64,000 nt of DNA from Pseudomonas sp. 10S4 (lineage in GTDB: Bacteria; Pseudomonadota; Gammaproteobacteria; Pseudomonadales; Pseudomonadaceae): positions 2,976,001 through 3,040,000 of the forward strand of contig NZ_CP133774.1 in assembly GCF_034344865.1 (NCBI RefSeq). Reading direction: 5' to 3'. A program made the position numbers and the translations under genes. Shown here in pieces: positions 35,786 through 46,842 of the stretch. The notes below the pieces were generated by a model. That model made no database searches. It was not told the origin of the DNA and saw only the letters and a program-made list of their open reading frames with translations. Each line of letters begins with the position of its first letter. The stretch's first letter is position 1.

Positions 35786-37237
35786 TCACTGCGCGATGGT
35801 TTTCACCGACACGCCGCGTTCGATCGGGGTGGAGCGACCGTAGATATCTTCAAACCGCTCGATATCGTCTTCGCCTAAATAGCTGCCCGATTGCACTTCG
35901 ATGATCTCGAGTGGAATCTTGCCCGGGTTGCGCAGGCGGTGGACCGAAGCAATCGGAATGTAGGTCGACTGGTTTTCACAGAGCAGGAACACGTTTTCGT
36001 CGCAGGTCACTTCAGCGGTGCCGCTGACCACGATCCAGTGTTCGGCGCGGTGGTGGTGCATTTGCAGCGACAGGCATGCGCCCGGCTTGACCGAGATGTG
36101 CTTGACCTGGAAACGCCCGCCCATGTCCACCGAGTCGTAGGAGCCCCACGGACGATAGACTTCGCAGTGGTTCTGGGTTTCGCTGCGGCCCTGTTCGTTG
36201 AGAGTGTTGACCATTTGTTTCACGCCTTGGACCGAGTCCTTGTGGGCGATCATCATGGCGTCCTTGGTTTCGACGACCACGATGTTTTCCAGGCCGATCA
36301 CCGACACCAGTTTACCGTTGCCGTGGATCATGCAGTTTCTGCTGTCCTGGATAACCACGTCACCTTTGGAGACGTTGCCGTTGGCGTCTTTTTCATTCAC
36401 TTCCCACAGCGACGCCCAGCACCCGACATCACTCCAGCCGGCGGTCAGCGGCACGACGCATGCACGCTGGGTTTTTTCCATCACTGCGTAATCGATGGAG
36501 TTGTCCGGGCAGCAGGCGAAGGTGGCTTCGTCGAAGGTGATGGTGTCGGCATCTTGCTCGCTGCGCTCAAGGGTCAGCAGGCAGGTGTCGTAGATGTCCG
36601 GGTCGTGCTTTTTCAGCTCTTCGAGGAAGCGGCTGGCGCGGAACAGGAACATGCCGCTGTTCCAGAAATAACCGCCGGACTCAACGTATTCGGTGGCGCG
36701 TTTGACGTCGGGTTTTTCAACGAAATGCGACACGCGGCTGACGCCTTCGGGCAGCAGCGAATCATTGGTCGACTTGATGTAGCCGTAACCGGTTTCCGGT
36801 TTGGTAGCCGGTACGCCGAACAGCACCATTTCGCCGTTTTCGGCAGCGACGGTGGCCAGGGCCAACGCACGTTGCAGGGCTTTCTGGTCTTCCAGCACGT
36901 GGTCGGCCGGGAGCACCAGCATCAACTCGTCGCGACCTTCATTGACCAGCATCATCGCGGTCAGGGCTACCGCCGGTGCGGTGTTGCGACCGAACGGTTC
37001 CATCAGGATGCGCTGCACTTGCAGCTTACGGGTACTCAGTTGCTCGTTGACGATAAAGCGGTGGTCCTTGTTACAGACCACGATCGGGGTGTCCATGCCC
37101 TCGAACACCAGGCGCTCCAGGGTTTGCTGGAACAGCGTGTGCTCGCCGGTCAAGGCCAGGAACTGTTTGGGGAACTGTTTACGCGAAAGCGGCCAAAGAC
37201 GTGAGCCGCTACCACCTGACAAGATTACCGGAATCAT
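35786..37237 (-). CDS. algA: Mannose-6-phosphate isomerase / GDP-mannose pyrophosphorylase
   Basis: A 483-residue bifunctional enzyme making mannose-6-phosphate from fructose-6-phosphate and GDP-mannose from mannose-1-phosphate, the precursor steps of alginate synthesis. The N-terminal nucleotidyltransferase domain has SGGSGSRLWPLSRKQFPKQFL and the FVEKPDVKRATEYV substrate loop. The C-terminal cupin isomerase domain has the metal-binding QMHHHRAEHWIVVSG. The ATG at 37237 has AAGGAG upstream, and the longer open frame beyond it is REP-derived. It is the last gene of the operon. Confidence 0.97.
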   Translation of the reverse strand: MIPVILSGGSGSRLWPLSRKQFPKQFLALTGEHTLFQQTLERLVFEGMDTPIVVCNKDHRFIVNEQLSTRKLQVQRILMEPFGRNTAPAVALTAMMLVNEGRDELMLVLPADHVLEDQKALQRALALATVAAENGEMVLFGVPATKPETGYGYIKSTNDSLLPEGVSRVSHFVEKPDVKRATEYVESGGYFWNSGMFLFRASRFLEELKKHDPDIYDTCLLTLERSEQDADTITFDEATFACCPDNSIDYAVMEKTQRACVVPLTAGWSDVGCWASLWEVNEKDANGNVSKGDVVIQDSRNCMIHGNGKLVSVIGLENIVVVETKDAMMIAHKDSVQGVKQMVNTLNEQGRSETQNHCEVYRPWGSYDSVDMGGRFQVKHISVKPGACLSLQMHHHRAEHWIVVSGTAEVTCDENVFLLCENQSTYIPIASVHRLRNPGKIPLEIIEVQSGSYLGEDDIERFEDIYGRSTPIERGVSVKTIAQ

Positions 37238-37331
37238 GTTGTTACTCCTTAAAATCGATTGGTTAGAGCTACTGCGTTCTGTCGTTTCACTCTTGTTCTT
37301 ATTCCGCATCTGGATTGGCACCTCGGTCCTG

Positions 37332-37425
37332 GGTGGGAGCGGGCTTGCTCGCGAAAGCGGTGTGTCAGGCAACATCAACGTCGACTGACACGCCCTCTTC
37401 GCGAGCAAGCCCGCTCCCACAGGGG
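37332..37425. repeat. REPIN between algF and algA
   Basis: An inverted REP pair inside the alginate operon. It may stabilise upstream mRNA or reduce read-through into algA. Confidence 0.9.
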
Positions 37426-37447
37426 AATGGGCCAATCCGAAAAATCT

Positions 37448-38101
37448 TTAGCGCGTCGAAACCGGGCGTTTTACCCAGACTGGCGACAGGCTGCTGCCGC
37501 TGCCGGTGACGTACAGCACGGCCGCTTCACCGCGTTCCAGGGCAACCGGTTTTACGTCGCCGACTTTGGTCGCGCCGTCATACAGGGCCAGGCTGACTTT
37601 CACCGGGTTGATTTCACGCTCGCCACGCCCCTTGGCCGCGACCGACGGAACCACTTCAGTCTTGCCGTCGGCGGTTTTCAGGGTCAGGGCCTTGTCGCTC
37701 AGGTTCTGCACGCGAACCAGGGATTTTTGCTTGTTCTTGAACGGCGGCTCTTCGATCAGTTGTGGCGCGCCGCTGGCGTTGTTGACCAGGGTGTAATAGT
37801 GGTCACCGGCGAGTTTCACCGGCAGGCTCTGACTGCCGACCTTGGCGCTGTAATCGCCGCCCGGCATGAAGCTGAAATCGCTGCTGGCCAGTGGTGCCAC
37901 ATCGTTGAGCGCAGTGGTGCCGACGGTGGCGCTGACTTCAGCGTTACTGGCGTTGTAGATCCGCACGAAGGTCGAACCTTTCGGTGCGGTCGGGCCGTAG
38001 AGTGCGGCGTCGCCAGCGAAGGCGGACATCGACAACACGCTCATGCCAGCGACGAGAGCAAAGGTCTTGGCGAGACGGCGAGGAGTAGTAGTGAAAGTCA
38101 T
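37448..38101 (-). CDS. algF: Alginate O-acetyltransferase adaptor AlgF
   Basis: A 217-residue periplasmic protein with an N-terminal signal (about residues 1-29, cut near SAFAGDA) and two beta-rich domains (GSTFVRIYNASNAEVSATVG and KSLVRVQNLSDKALTLKTADG). AlgF links AlgJ and AlgX in the acetylation machinery. It starts 15 bases after algJ ends. The sequence is complete and of usual length. Confidence 0.95.
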   Translation of the reverse strand: MTFTTTPRRLAKTFALVAGMSVLSMSAFAGDAALYGPTAPKGSTFVRIYNASNAEVSATVGTTALNDVAPLASSDFSFMPGGDYSAKVGSQSLPVKLAGDHYYTLVNNASGAPQLIEEPPFKNKQKSLVRVQNLSDKALTLKTADGKTEVVPSVAAKGRGEREINPVKVSLALYDGATKVGDVKPVALERGEAAVLYVTGSGSSLSPVWVKRPVSTR

Positions 38102-38116
38102 GGGTGTACCTCTCTT

Positions 38117-39292
38117 TCAGTTTTGCGCCCGGTCGGGCGTCTCGGATTTAGTGGTTGCAGCTACGTTTTGTTGGCGAACGCCGGCTTCTTTAAGCTCTGC
38201 GACCCACTGCGGGTCGGCGTCACCGATTTCGTTGTTCACAGGCAGATAACGTTCAGGAAACTCCCAGATCAGCACCTGTGGCGGGCTGTTCTTGAAAGCA
38301 TCGCTTTCCAGGTAGGTGAGCATCGGCAGGATCGGGCCGTGGCCGTCTTCGGAGTAATTGACCACGTCGCTGTGCAGCGCTTGTTTCAGCGCACCGACGA
38401 AGTTCCAGTTCGGGTTGGCGCTGTAGCTGGTGCCGATCAGGGCCACCGGCACTTCGTTGTTGGCGAACAGGGCGTCATCACCGGCAGGCGGGTTGTCAGC
38501 GGCCACGGTGTTGCGCTTCTGCAACGGCTCGGTGGCCGGCATCAGGTTTTCGAACAGCGGGTCCAGCGGCAGGAACAGTCGCAGGTCGCCTTTGTGGGTG
38601 ACTTTTTCCGCAGGTGTGGTGACGAACTTTTGCGGTTCGCCGCTGAGCGGGGTTTTCGCGGAAATAGTCTTGGCCAGGGTTTCGGCGGCGATTTGCGCGC
38701 CTTCCGGGGTCCAGTGAGTGTCGGTGCGCAGGAACACTTGCTGACCGCTTTGCTTGGCCTGTTGGAACGGGCCGAGCAGGTCGGGGGCGAGGATCTTGTC
38801 GGCCGCCACACGCGCATGGAAGTCCTGGTAGAGATTGGCGTGGATGCTCGCCGGTTTCACTTCACCCAGGTGTTCCGGGTACAGGCGAACCTTGGCCGGG
38901 ACAATCGCCATCACCAGTTTTATGCCTTTGGCTTTCAGGGTTTGGCGCACGCCTTCGACCAGCGCGTAGTTGCCTTGCAGGTTCAGCTCTTCGTTGACGA
39001 TCGGGTTGAACTCTTCATCGCTGTACAACCATTGATCGCGACCGAGCACCACGCCCGGACGACCTTCATTGAACAGTTTGAAATCCAGCGCAGCCCAGAG
39101 GTTGGTGCCCAGGCGCTTGATCGGGAACTCGGCGTCGTAGTGCGTCTCCACGGCTTTGGTCCAGCGACCGTTGAGCACCGTGGTTTCGGCACTGGTGTTG
39201 AAGCCGAAGAAGCTGCGCGTCGACCAAACGCCCAAGGCGAACAGCGTCAACAGGAACAGGGCGATGTAGAGGATGCGTAATGAGCGGGTCAT
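38117..39292 (-). CDS. algJ: Alginate O-acetyltransferase AlgJ
   Basis: A 391-residue SGNH-like acetyltransferase anchored by an N-terminal membrane segment (about residues 8-25). The catalytic pair D-x-H lies in RTDTHWTPEGAQ and the Ser in GTSYSANPNWNF. AlgJ takes acetyl groups passed by AlgI and relays them in the periplasm to the polymer via AlgX. It is adjacent to algI (11-base gap) and algF. Confidence 0.96.
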   Translation of the reverse strand: MTRSLRILYIALFLLTLFALGVWSTRSFFGFNTSAETTVLNGRWTKAVETHYDAEFPIKRLGTNLWAALDFKLFNEGRPGVVLGRDQWLYSDEEFNPIVNEELNLQGNYALVEGVRQTLKAKGIKLVMAIVPAKVRLYPEHLGEVKPASIHANLYQDFHARVAADKILAPDLLGPFQQAKQSGQQVFLRTDTHWTPEGAQIAAETLAKTISAKTPLSGEPQKFVTTPAEKVTHKGDLRLFLPLDPLFENLMPATEPLQKRNTVAADNPPAGDDALFANNEVPVALIGTSYSANPNWNFVGALKQALHSDVVNYSEDGHGPILPMLTYLESDAFKNSPPQVLIWEFPERYLPVNNEIGDADPQWVAELKEAGVRQQNVAATTKSETPDRAQN

Positions 39293-39303
39293 GGTCAGAT
39301 CCC

Positions 39304-40869
39304 TCAGAACTGGAAGTAAAGGAACGGCGAGAAGCTTTGCGCCGAGAGTTTGAAAATCGAGGCGATGAACAACACCAGTACCAGCGTGCGCATCACGTAG
39401 CGCGACCAGTCAGCGGTCCAGTAAGCCGGTTGCACGGTGGCTTCAACGCCGACGGTGTAGCCCGGTTCGTGGATGCTGGCCGGGTTGTCGCCCGGTACGG
39501 CTTTGATCATTCCAGGCGTGGCGCTCGCCGGGCCATCGGCCTCGACATTCACGGCAGGCTTGGTCTTTTCCGGCGGACGATTGGTGTAGAAGTCACGAAT
39601 GCCGAAGAACGCCAGGGTCATGTAAGCCACGATCAGCGTCGCGACTTGCAGGCCGGTGAGGCTGGCCTGGTTGAGTTCCGACAGTGACCATTCGCCGAAG
39701 CTGAACATCGCGCCGTACATGCGACCGGCGACGTGCAGGTTTTCCGAGCGGAAGATCACCCAGCCCATCACCACCAGCAGGAAAGTCAGCGCCCAGCGGA
39801 TCGGGTTGATGCTGCGCGGCGAGGTGTTCAGGCCCAGGGCCTTTTCAATCGCCAGCCACATGCCGTGCCAGGCACCCCAGACGATGTAGGTGATGTTCGC
39901 GCCGTGCCACAGACCACCGAGGAGCATGGTCAGGAACAGGTTGCGATAGGTCATCAACGTACCTTTACGGTTACCGCCGAGGGTGATGTACAAGTAGTCA
40001 CGCAGCCAGGTGGACAGGCTGATGTGCCAGCGCCGCCAGAACTCGGTGATCGACTGGCTGATGTATGGCTGCTTGAAGTTTTCCATGAAGCGGAAACCCA
40101 TCATCAAGCCCAGGCCGATGGCCATGTCGCTGTAGCCGGAGAAGTCGAAATACAGTTGCGCGGTGTAGGCCAGGGCGCCGAGCCAGGCATCACCCGTGGT
40201 CGGGGCTTGCAAGGCGAAGCAATGGTCGGCCACCACCGCGAGGGTGTCGGCGATAAAGACCTTTTTGATGAAACCCTGCATGAACCGCGTGCAACCCTCG
40301 GAAAACTTGTCGAGGGTGTGGGTGCGGTTGTTGAACTGGTCGGCGAGGTCGCGGAAACGCAATACCGGGCCGGCAATCAAGTGCGGGAAGATCGCCACGA
40401 ACGCCGCGAAGTCGATCAGGTTACGGGTCGCCGGGGTGTCACCACGGTAGACGTCGATGATGTAGCTGATGGACTCGAAGATGTAGAACGAGATCCCGAT
40501 CGGCAACAGCACGTGGGTCAGGATGAACGGCGATAGCCCAACCGAGGTCATCATCGCGTTGATGCTGTCGACGCCGAAGTTGGCGTACTTGAAGTAGCCA
40601 AGAATGCACAAGTCGACGGCCACGCCCAGGAGCAACCAGCGCTGGGCCGGTTTGGTCCGCACGCCAGCGGCACCGACCTTGAGGCCGATCCAGTAATTCC
40701 ATAGCGTGACGGCGGCGAACAACGCGAGGAAGTCCACGCGCCACCAGGCATAGAACACGTAGCTGGCGATCAGCAGCAGCAAGTTGCGATAGCGAATCCC
40801 GCTTAGGTAGTACAAGCCGAGAAAGATCGGCAAGAACAAAAACAGGAACACATTGGACGAAAATACCAT
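39304..40869 (-). CDS. algI: Alginate O-acetyltransferase AlgI (MBOAT)
   Basis: A 521-residue membrane-bound O-acyltransferase moving acetyl groups across the inner membrane. About 11 hydrophobic spans are present. The MBOAT core shows SITEFWRRWHISLSTWLRDYLYI and LWHGANITYIVWGAWHG, including the conserved His residues. I chose the ATG at 40869 to give the usual MVFSSNVFLFLFLP start; an extra eight codons upstream are possible. It is separated from algL by a REP pair. Confidence 0.96.
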   Translation of the reverse strand: MVFSSNVFLFLFLPIFLGLYYLSGIRYRNLLLLIASYVFYAWWRVDFLALFAAVTLWNYWIGLKVGAAGVRTKPAQRWLLLGVAVDLCILGYFKYANFGVDSINAMMTSVGLSPFILTHVLLPIGISFYIFESISYIIDVYRGDTPATRNLIDFAAFVAIFPHLIAGPVLRFRDLADQFNNRTHTLDKFSEGCTRFMQGFIKKVFIADTLAVVADHCFALQAPTTGDAWLGALAYTAQLYFDFSGYSDMAIGLGLMMGFRFMENFKQPYISQSITEFWRRWHISLSTWLRDYLYITLGGNRKGTLMTYRNLFLTMLLGGLWHGANITYIVWGAWHGMWLAIEKALGLNTSPRSINPIRWALTFLLVVMGWVIFRSENLHVAGRMYGAMFSFGEWSLSELNQASLTGLQVATLIVAYMTLAFFGIRDFYTNRPPEKTKPAVNVEADGPASATPGMIKAVPGDNPASIHEPGYTVGVEATVQPAYWTADWSRYVMRTLVLVLFIASIFKLSAQSFSPFLYFQF

Positions 40870-40975
40870 CCCGATCTCTCCATGTTTAACCAACAGTCAA
40901 GGGCCAACGGCCCCCCAAACCCCCCACCAAAAGCCGGGGGACACATCACACAAAAAACTGGGCCTCACACTTACC

Positions 40976-41109
40976 CTGTGGCGAGGCGGCTTGCCCCCGT
41001 TCGGCTGCGAAGCAGTCGTAAACCGGCCAACGCGTTTTGCCTGTTTCACCGCGTTGTCGGGTTTTGGGGGCGCTGCGCACCCCAACGGGGGCAAGCCCCC
41101 TCGCCACAG
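40976..41109. repeat. REP-type inverted pair between algL and algI
   Basis: The arms GTGGCGAGGCGGCTTGCCCCC and GGGGGCAAGCCCCCTCGCCAC are separated by about 90 bases, in the largest gap of the alginate operon (256 bases). Confidence 0.88.
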
Positions 41110-41125
41110 TGGATAGTGCTAAGGC

Positions 41126-42259
41126 TTATGAGCCCTTGTTACCTTTTTCATTGGCCGGGTCGTAGACCTTGGTCAAATCCCCACCCAAACGGAACGTCTT
41201 GAACGGCTGCATCTTGTGCTTCTGTGCCAGCACATCCGGCGAGCAGGTGTAGAGCGAGCAGAACGGTTCGAGCCAGGCGAATTTCGAGTCGACCTTGAGG
41301 TCTTTCATGTCCTGTTCCTTGCCGTTCTTTTTCTCGAACTCTTGCGGATCTTTCACACCGGAAAGCACGCGATCCCCCAGGCGTTTAAGCGCGCCGTTGT
41401 TTTCCTGACGCAAATCCACCCCGTTGACCAAGGCAAAACTGGCGATCATCGACAGCGGCGGCAGGGCGTAGTTGTGATAGGAGAGGGCGCGTTGCTGGCG
41501 CTTGAGTTCGTTCGGCAGGAAGCCATCGGCGTCGATCTGATTGGCGCCGATTTTGTATTCCTTCACCGACCAGTCGAACAGGTCGCGGCGGTTGGTGGCG
41601 ATGGACGTTGCCATCACCGACCAGGCGGACCAGTACGAATGGTTGTTGGTTTTGTCGAGCGGCAGGTTGTCCCAATCGCTGACCACCTGGTCGGCCATTT
41701 TGCTGAACCAGGCTTCGATCAACTGCGACTCTTGCTGGTGGTTGGCCAACGGATGCGAGTCGGAGAACTTCAGGCGAATGTACGAAGAGGCCATGCTGCC
41801 CAACGCCCATTTGCGCATCGACTTGCCGGTGTGGTTGAAGTCCTTGGACATCAACGCATCAGCCTTGGCCCAGGCGGTCAACCAGTTGAGCGTGCACTCG
41901 AGTTGTTCCGGGCGACCGTCACGCATGAACTGCATCACGCGCTTGCTGGTGCCGCGTTCCAGTTTGGTGATGTCGGACGTGGTGTCACGGAAGGCTTTTT
42001 CCGACTGCACGTTCAGGGTCGAACGGGCCTTGTCGGAACCTTCGTATTTGCTGCGAAATTGCAGCGGGCCGGTGTACGGCGTCGGCATCGGATCGCAGCC
42101 TTCGCTGTTGTCGCCGGTCTTCATCTTTTCAATCGGCGCGAAGTAACCCTGTGGCGGGCGCAATGGCGCGGCGGCCTGGGTGGCGCCGGCGAACATCGCC
42201 AGCGTCAGCAGGGATGGGGCGAGTAACTTTTTCAGCATTCGGGTTTGCATGCATGTCAT
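41126..42259 (-). CDS. algL: Alginate lyase AlgL
   Basis: A periplasmic PL5 mannuronate lyase of about 377 residues that clears stray alginate from the periplasm. It has a signal peptide (cut near TQAAAP), [26 protein letters not shown] with the catalytic Asn-His, and [16 protein letters not shown] with the catalytic Arg and Tyr. Start options are 42274 (an ATGA overlap with algX), 42259 (GAGG upstream, chosen) and 42250; all keep the signal peptide. The algX overlap suggests coupling. Confidence 0.95.
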   Translation of the reverse strand: MTCMQTRMLKKLLAPSLLTLAMFAGATQAAAPLRPPQGYFAPIEKMKTGDNSEGCDPMPTPYTGPLQFRSKYEGSDKARSTLNVQSEKAFRDTTSDITKLERGTSKRVMQFMRDGRPEQLECTLNWLTAWAKADALMSKDFNHTGKSMRKWALGSMASSYIRLKFSDSHPLANHQQESQLIEAWFSKMADQVVSDWDNLPLDKTNNHSYWSAWSVMATSIATNRRDLFDWSVKEYKIGANQIDADGFLPNELKRQQRALSYHNYALPPLSMIASFALVNGVDLRQENNGALKRLGDRVLSGVKDPQEFEKKNGKEQDMKDLKVDSKFAWLEPFCSLYTCSPDVLAQKHKMQPFKTFRLGGDLTKVYDPANEKGNKGS

Positions 42260-42270
42260 AAGAGGTAGCC

Positions 42271-43734
42271 TCATTGTCCGGCTTGAGCGGTGTGTTGCTC
42301 AGCGCCAGGGAACACGTTGCGTTTGCAGATTTTCGCTTCGACTTTTTGCGGCGCGGCACCCGGTTCTTCAGGGCCTTGGACTTCGACGGCCAGCAAGTTC
42401 TGCGTGGCCCAGTCTTCGTCGGTGCGCAACTCAAAGGCGAAACGCCCGTCAGTGTCGGAGGTTTCCGGTTTTTCGATTTTGATGTCCTCGTGGCGACCGT
42501 TCATGTACCAGAGGGTGGCGTGCAGGACTTTCACCGACGCGTCGGCAAACTGGATGTCGACCTGATGCCCGCTGTTTTGCAGGTTCAGGTTCTTGCTGTT
42601 GACCATCAATTCATTTTTGCCCGGCTTCAGTGTGGTGCTGCCGGTCATCTGGGTTTCCTTGCCTTCGCAACCGTTGTCCAGCAGCGCCATCATCTGGCGG
42701 TAGATGGTTTGCTGGTCGAGGCGATAGAGCGGCGAGAATTCCCAGATCAGGATTTTCGGCGGTTTTTTCTGGAACTCTTCGCTGCCCAGGTACTGCAGCA
42801 TCGAACCTTCCAGACCGCCGCCAGGGAACGCCACGTTGAGGATGTCGGCGCCGATGGCCTCTTCGAGGAAACCGGCGAAGTTGTAGTTCTTGCCACTGTG
42901 GCTGGTGCCGACCAGGGTGATCTCCGGATTGCCGGAGTCACCGAACAGATCGCCATCCGCCGCTTCGCCCTTGGGCTCCGTGGTGAACTGATCCATGTAC
43001 TGGATCGCGTAGCTGGTGCCACAGAGTTGACCGGCCATGTTGTGCAATGTTCCGGTCTTACCCATGCGACCCGACTTATGGCTCTCGAATTCGCGTTTCG
43101 GCACGTCAGCGAAGGCCGGCATTTTCTTGATTTGCTCACCGACGATTTTCGCCGTGCGCTGGGCGCCATACGGCGTCCAGTGTTGGTCGCCGCGGAAGTA
43201 GAAATCGTGGGCCGGCAGGGTGTCGGGCAGCGTTTCGTTGGTCAGTGGCGACAGGTCCGGCACGGTATAACCCATGGCGGCGAAACGGCCGAGCATGGTC
43301 TTGTAATTCTTCAGGGCCTTGTCGAAATCGTACTTGGCCTTGTCTTCCGGATTGAGTTTGTTGCGGTTCACCAGGCCTCGGGTCGGCTGGTAGACGACCA
43401 CCAGTTCCACGCCTTTGCTCTTGAACGCATCGTGCAGTTCTTTCATGCGTTTGTAGCCGGCCGGGGAGGTGTCGAACTCGGTGCGCAAGTCTTCTTGCGT
43501 ACGGAACAACCAGTCGCCCTGGGCCTGCACCAGCGTGGTGAAGTTCTGCTGATAACGGGTGGTGTAGTTCTTCGCGTCGTGGGCTTCCGGGCACAGGTTG
43601 CAGCACGGGTCGGCGGTGAACTTCGGTGCCGTTGCGCTGGCGGCGGCATCGTCGGCACGGGCGCCGGCGCTGGCCGCGAGAATGCCGGCGGTCAGGGCCG
43701 ACAGGCTGAGTAATTTGATCAAGTGTGGGTGCAT
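42271..43734 (-). CDS. algX: Alginate acetyltransferase/biosynthesis protein AlgX
   Basis: A 487-residue periplasmic protein with a signal peptide (about residues 1-27), an SGNH-like catalytic domain with Asp183 and His185 ([10 protein letters not shown]) and Ser278 (GTSHSG), and a C-terminal carbohydrate-binding module (about residues 350-470). It acetylates alginate and belongs to the AlgK-AlgX-AlgG secretion complex. Ten bases separate it from algG. It appears intact. Confidence 0.96.
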   Translation of the reverse strand: MHPHLIKLLSLSALTAGILAASAGARADDAAASATAPKFTADPCCNLCPEAHDAKNYTTRYQQNFTTLVQAQGDWLFRTQEDLRTEFDTSPAGYKRMKELHDAFKSKGVELVVVYQPTRGLVNRNKLNPEDKAKYDFDKALKNYKTMLGRFAAMGYTVPDLSPLTNETLPDTLPAHDFYFRGDQHWTPYGAQRTAKIVGEQIKKMPAFADVPKREFESHKSGRMGKTGTLHNMAGQLCGTSYAIQYMDQFTTEPKGEAADGDLFGDSGNPEITLVGTSHSGKNYNFAGFLEEAIGADILNVAFPGGGLEGSMLQYLGSEEFQKKPPKILIWEFSPLYRLDQQTIYRQMMALLDNGCEGKETQMTGSTTLKPGKNELMVNSKNLNLQNSGHQVDIQFADASVKVLHATLWYMNGRHEDIKIEKPETSDTDGRFAFELRTDEDWATQNLLAVEVQGPEEPGAAPQKVEAKICKRNVFPGAEQHTAQAGQ

Positions 43735-43744
43735 AAAATTATCC

Positions 43745-45331
43745 TCAGTCCCGCATTTCGGTCTGGCGTTCGACAGGGTCGATCAGCACGGCTTTCTGCT
43801 GGCGCACCAGCAGGTCGAGAATTTCATCCTGACGGTCGCCAAGAATCCCGTTGAAGCTGATGCCGCTGGATTTGGTCGGCGCGAGCATGGACACGCGATA
43901 CAACTCGACGCTCAGCGGCGAGTCGATGGACAGCGGTCCACTGCCATTACCGGCCAGTTCGCCGCCGACCACGATCAGCGACACTTGCGCGTCGAACGGG
44001 TCGAGCTTGATGTCCCGGTCGGTGTCGCTCAGGTCCTTGATGTGGCCGTAGACACCGGTCAGGCCGTTGGCCAGGGCGAGGTTTTCGTAGAGGCGAATGT
44101 TCACGCTGTTACGAATCCGGATGCCGTGGCGCTTGTTGCTGATCACCTTGTTGCCCCACAACAGGTTGTCGCCACTCTCGTAGAGGGTGATGCCGTCGGT
44201 GTGGTTCTTGTAGATCTCGTTGTAGGCGATCAGGTTGTTCACGCTGTTACGGTCGATCACCAGCCCCGAAAGGTGGTTGTCGTAGCTGCGGTTGTTGAAG
44301 ATGAAGCTGTTGTTGACCTCGCGGGAAATGATGATCCCGTGCTTCTTCTTGGTCCCGTGAACGGTGTTGTCGGCAATGATCAAACCGTGGGAACGGTCAT
44401 GCGGGTCAATGCCGTAGACGATGTTGTCTTTGTAGGTGTTGCCCTTGACCACGAAGTCGCGGGTTTCGTAGCAGTAGAAGCCGTACCACATGTCCGAGAA
44501 CTCGGAGCCGACGATCCAGCCAGTCGGTTCAGGACGCTTGAGCACCTTGGCCATGTTCGGCGTGTATTGGGAAATACTCACGCCGTAGGACTTACTGTTG
44601 GCGTAGCCGAAACTGGCGATCTTGCTGTTGGCGATGTAGGTTTCGGTGCCGCCCCAGGACAGCAGGAACGGACGGAATTCCTTCGGCGTCTTGAACAGCG
44701 CCGGGCCATTGTTTTTCTCGCTCCACCCAGTGATTTTGGTATCACGCACAAACAACTGGCCGTCGTTGACCAAGAACGATCCGGCCTCTTGGGACAGGCG
44801 CAATTCCTGGGTTTGCTTATCGATTTCGAGGATGCCCTTGCGGCCGACCACGATCGGCAACTTCGCCAGGAACACACCCGGCGAGGTTTCGCTGAAATAC
44901 TTCGGCTCTTTCTTGGCCAGGTCCTTGAGGTTCATGTAACCGTCGTCGACGAAGATCGCCTGCGGGATGCCGTGCTGACGCACCACCCACTCGGCCATCT
45001 TGTTGTCGCCGCCGATGAAGTCCTTCAAGGCGTCTTCTTGCATCATCCGGCGCACGCTGATCTTGCCCGGTTTGGTGCGGACGATTTTTGCGGCAATGGC
45101 CTCCGCGGTGTAGCCGGACAGGTCTGGCAGTTTCGGTGCGGCCAGGTCCAGCGGCGCGGTCGGTGCGCTGCTGACGGTGTAGGTCTTGGCTTGCTGCAAG
45201 CCCTTGGCCAGGGTCGCCGGTTGGCCTTTTTGCAAAGGCGCAGCCGGTTCCGCATTGGCGAAGGCCACCGAGCTGGCCAGCAACATCGCGCCGGCCAGCA
45301 AGGTGATCGAGCCTCTCTTCGGATGGGTCAT
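43745..45331 (-). CDS. algG: Poly(beta-D-mannuronate) C5-epimerase AlgG
   Basis: A 528-residue periplasmic epimerase converting mannuronate to guluronate in the polymer. A signal peptide (cut near AFANAEP) is followed by a right-handed beta-helix with CASH repeats, and the catalytic DPHD motif is seen in YGIDPHDRSHGL. The ATG at 45331 has GGGAG eight bases upstream and gives the usual MTHPKRG start. It starts 26 bases after the algE stop. Confidence 0.96.
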   Translation of the reverse strand: MTHPKRGSITLLAGAMLLASSVAFANAEPAAPLQKGQPATLAKGLQQAKTYTVSSAPTAPLDLAAPKLPDLSGYTAEAIAAKIVRTKPGKISVRRMMQEDALKDFIGGDNKMAEWVVRQHGIPQAIFVDDGYMNLKDLAKKEPKYFSETSPGVFLAKLPIVVGRKGILEIDKQTQELRLSQEAGSFLVNDGQLFVRDTKITGWSEKNNGPALFKTPKEFRPFLLSWGGTETYIANSKIASFGYANSKSYGVSISQYTPNMAKVLKRPEPTGWIVGSEFSDMWYGFYCYETRDFVVKGNTYKDNIVYGIDPHDRSHGLIIADNTVHGTKKKHGIIISREVNNSFIFNNRSYDNHLSGLVIDRNSVNNLIAYNEIYKNHTDGITLYESGDNLLWGNKVISNKRHGIRIRNSVNIRLYENLALANGLTGVYGHIKDLSDTDRDIKLDPFDAQVSLIVVGGELAGNGSGPLSIDSPLSVELYRVSMLAPTKSSGISFNGILGDRQDEILDLLVRQQKAVLIDPVERQTEMRD

Positions 45332-45357
45332 GTCGGGGACTCCCTTCGCGGTTCGCA

Positions 45358-46842
45358 TCAGAAGCGCCAGATCACGTCGATGAACGCGCGGTGCATGTAC
45401 GAATCAACTTGTTTGCCATAGGCATCGCCGGGCTTGAACACGCCGCCGCGGAAACGCACCAGGGCCGAAGGCTCATCGATCGACTGGCTCAAAGCGGCGG
45501 GCAACAGCCCTTGCTTGAAGTACTTGGTGACCACCAGGTCCATTTCCTGACCGAGGTCTTTGTTGCCATCTTCCAAAGGCAGCGAGGTGCTGGAGAGGAT
45601 CGCTCCGGTGGCGTCGTCGGTGTTGTTCTGGACGGCGTTGATGCCGTTGCTGCCCACCGGTTTGTTGCCGTCCACGCGCCAGAACTTGTGGTAGATCAGG
45701 CTGGCGTCGTATTCGTCGTTGAGCATCCACGAACCGAACAGGGTTGCGGTTTGCATGTTGTTCATTTCGCCACGGAAGGCTTCGCCGAAACGGTGAACCC
45801 GCGAGCGAGTACCGGTGTAGTTCGAGCGGTTGCTTTCCAGGCCGTTCTGTTCGTAATCGGCGCTGGCGCGGGCATACGCTGCACCGACTTGCCATTGCGG
45901 ATCGAGGCGCAGGCGCACGCCGATATCGGTGGCCCAGCCATTGAGGTCTTCACCACGCTTGGCTTCGGCCGGGCGGGTGCCATCGGCGTTGAGCGCGTTG
46001 ACCGTGTCGGTGTCGCCGCTCATGCCGGTGATGCTGCCCCAGTAATTAACCGTATTGGTGTTGCGCCAGTTGTAGGCGTCGCTGTCGGCGGTGAGGCCAA
46101 GCCAGGTGAGGTCGCCGTTCTGTTTCTTGTCCAGCGAGTCGCCGGCTACGCCCGGTTCCGGGTAGTCGAGCTTGCCGTCATCGTGGGTGTGATGACCGCG
46201 AATGCCGACCCAGTTGCCCGGCGTCCACTGGTACGCCGCATCGGCGTAGGTGTGCAGGCGATCCTTGTCTTTTGGTGCCAGCTCTTTCAAGTCGGTGCGA
46301 TATTCGCTGAAGCGTTCGGCGACACCGGCGTTGGCGCGCAACAGGGTGGTGTCGAAGGTCCAGTTCAGGGCTTCGATGTTGGTGTCGCGCCATTGGCCGT
46401 CGTCATTGCGCAGGCGTTGGCGACCGAACTTGAGCATCTCGCCGGGGTAAGGCGTGAGGCCGCTGTAGCCGACCCAGAACTCGCGCATGGCCAGGTAGTT
46501 TCTCTTCGACGTGCGATCACCGCTGTTGGTGGTCTGGTTGACGTCGTCGGCCTGTTGCAGGGTGTCGGTTTCGATGATGTCGGTGGACGTCACGGCTTGA
46601 CCCATGGCGTAGGCGCTCCACGCACCGCGTTCACCGTAGACCCATGGACGCAGGTCGAGGCCGATGCCATTGACGTCGCCGCCGGGCGCGGTGCCGAGGT
46701 CGGCGTCATCTTCGGACTGGCCGGTGATCTTCACTTCCAGGCCGTAGTTCTTGGCTTCGGTCATGGCTGCCAGGGTCGGACACGACCACAGCAGGGCGAA
46801 TGTCAGGCCAATACCGGCCTGTACAAATGGATTCAACTTCAT
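45358..46842 (-). CDS. algE: Alginate export porin AlgE
   Basis: A 494-residue outer-membrane beta-barrel (18 strands in the known structure) exporting alginate. A signal peptide (cut near TLAAMTEA) and alternating amphipathic strands are visible, with the chain ending in an aromatic Phe ([11 protein letters not shown]). Its ATG overlaps the algK stop as ATGA, so translation is probably coupled to algK. That matters because algK is frameshifted as read. Confidence 0.96.
   Translation of the reverse strand: MKLNPFVQAGIGLTFALLWSCPTLAAMTEAKNYGLEVKITGQSEDDADLGTAPGGDVNGIGLDLRPWVYGERGAWSAYAMGQAVTSTDIIETDTLQQADDVNQTTNSGDRTSKRNYLAMREFWVGYSGLTPYPGEMLKFGRQRLRNDDGQWRDTNIEALNWTFDTTLLRANAGVAERFSEYRTDLKELAPKDKDRLHTYADAAYQWTPGNWVGIRGHHTHDDGKLDYPEPGVAGDSLDKKQNGDLTWLGLTADSDAYNWRNTNTVNYWGSITGMSGDTDTVNALNADGTRPAEAKRGEDLNGWATDIGVRLRLDPQWQVGAAYARASADYEQNGLESNRSNYTGTRSRVHRFGEAFRGEMNNMQTATLFGSWMLNDEYDASLIYHKFWRVDGNKPVGSNGINAVQNNTDDATGAILSSTSLPLEDGNKDLGQEMDLVVTKYFKQGLLPAALSQSIDEPSALVRFRGGVFKPGDAYGKQVDSYMHRAFIDVIWRF

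Noticed and set aside
42274..45421. Long plus-strand open frames opposite algX and algG
   Set aside because: Both sense genes are unmistakable members of the alginate operon; the antisense frames have no recognisable domain.
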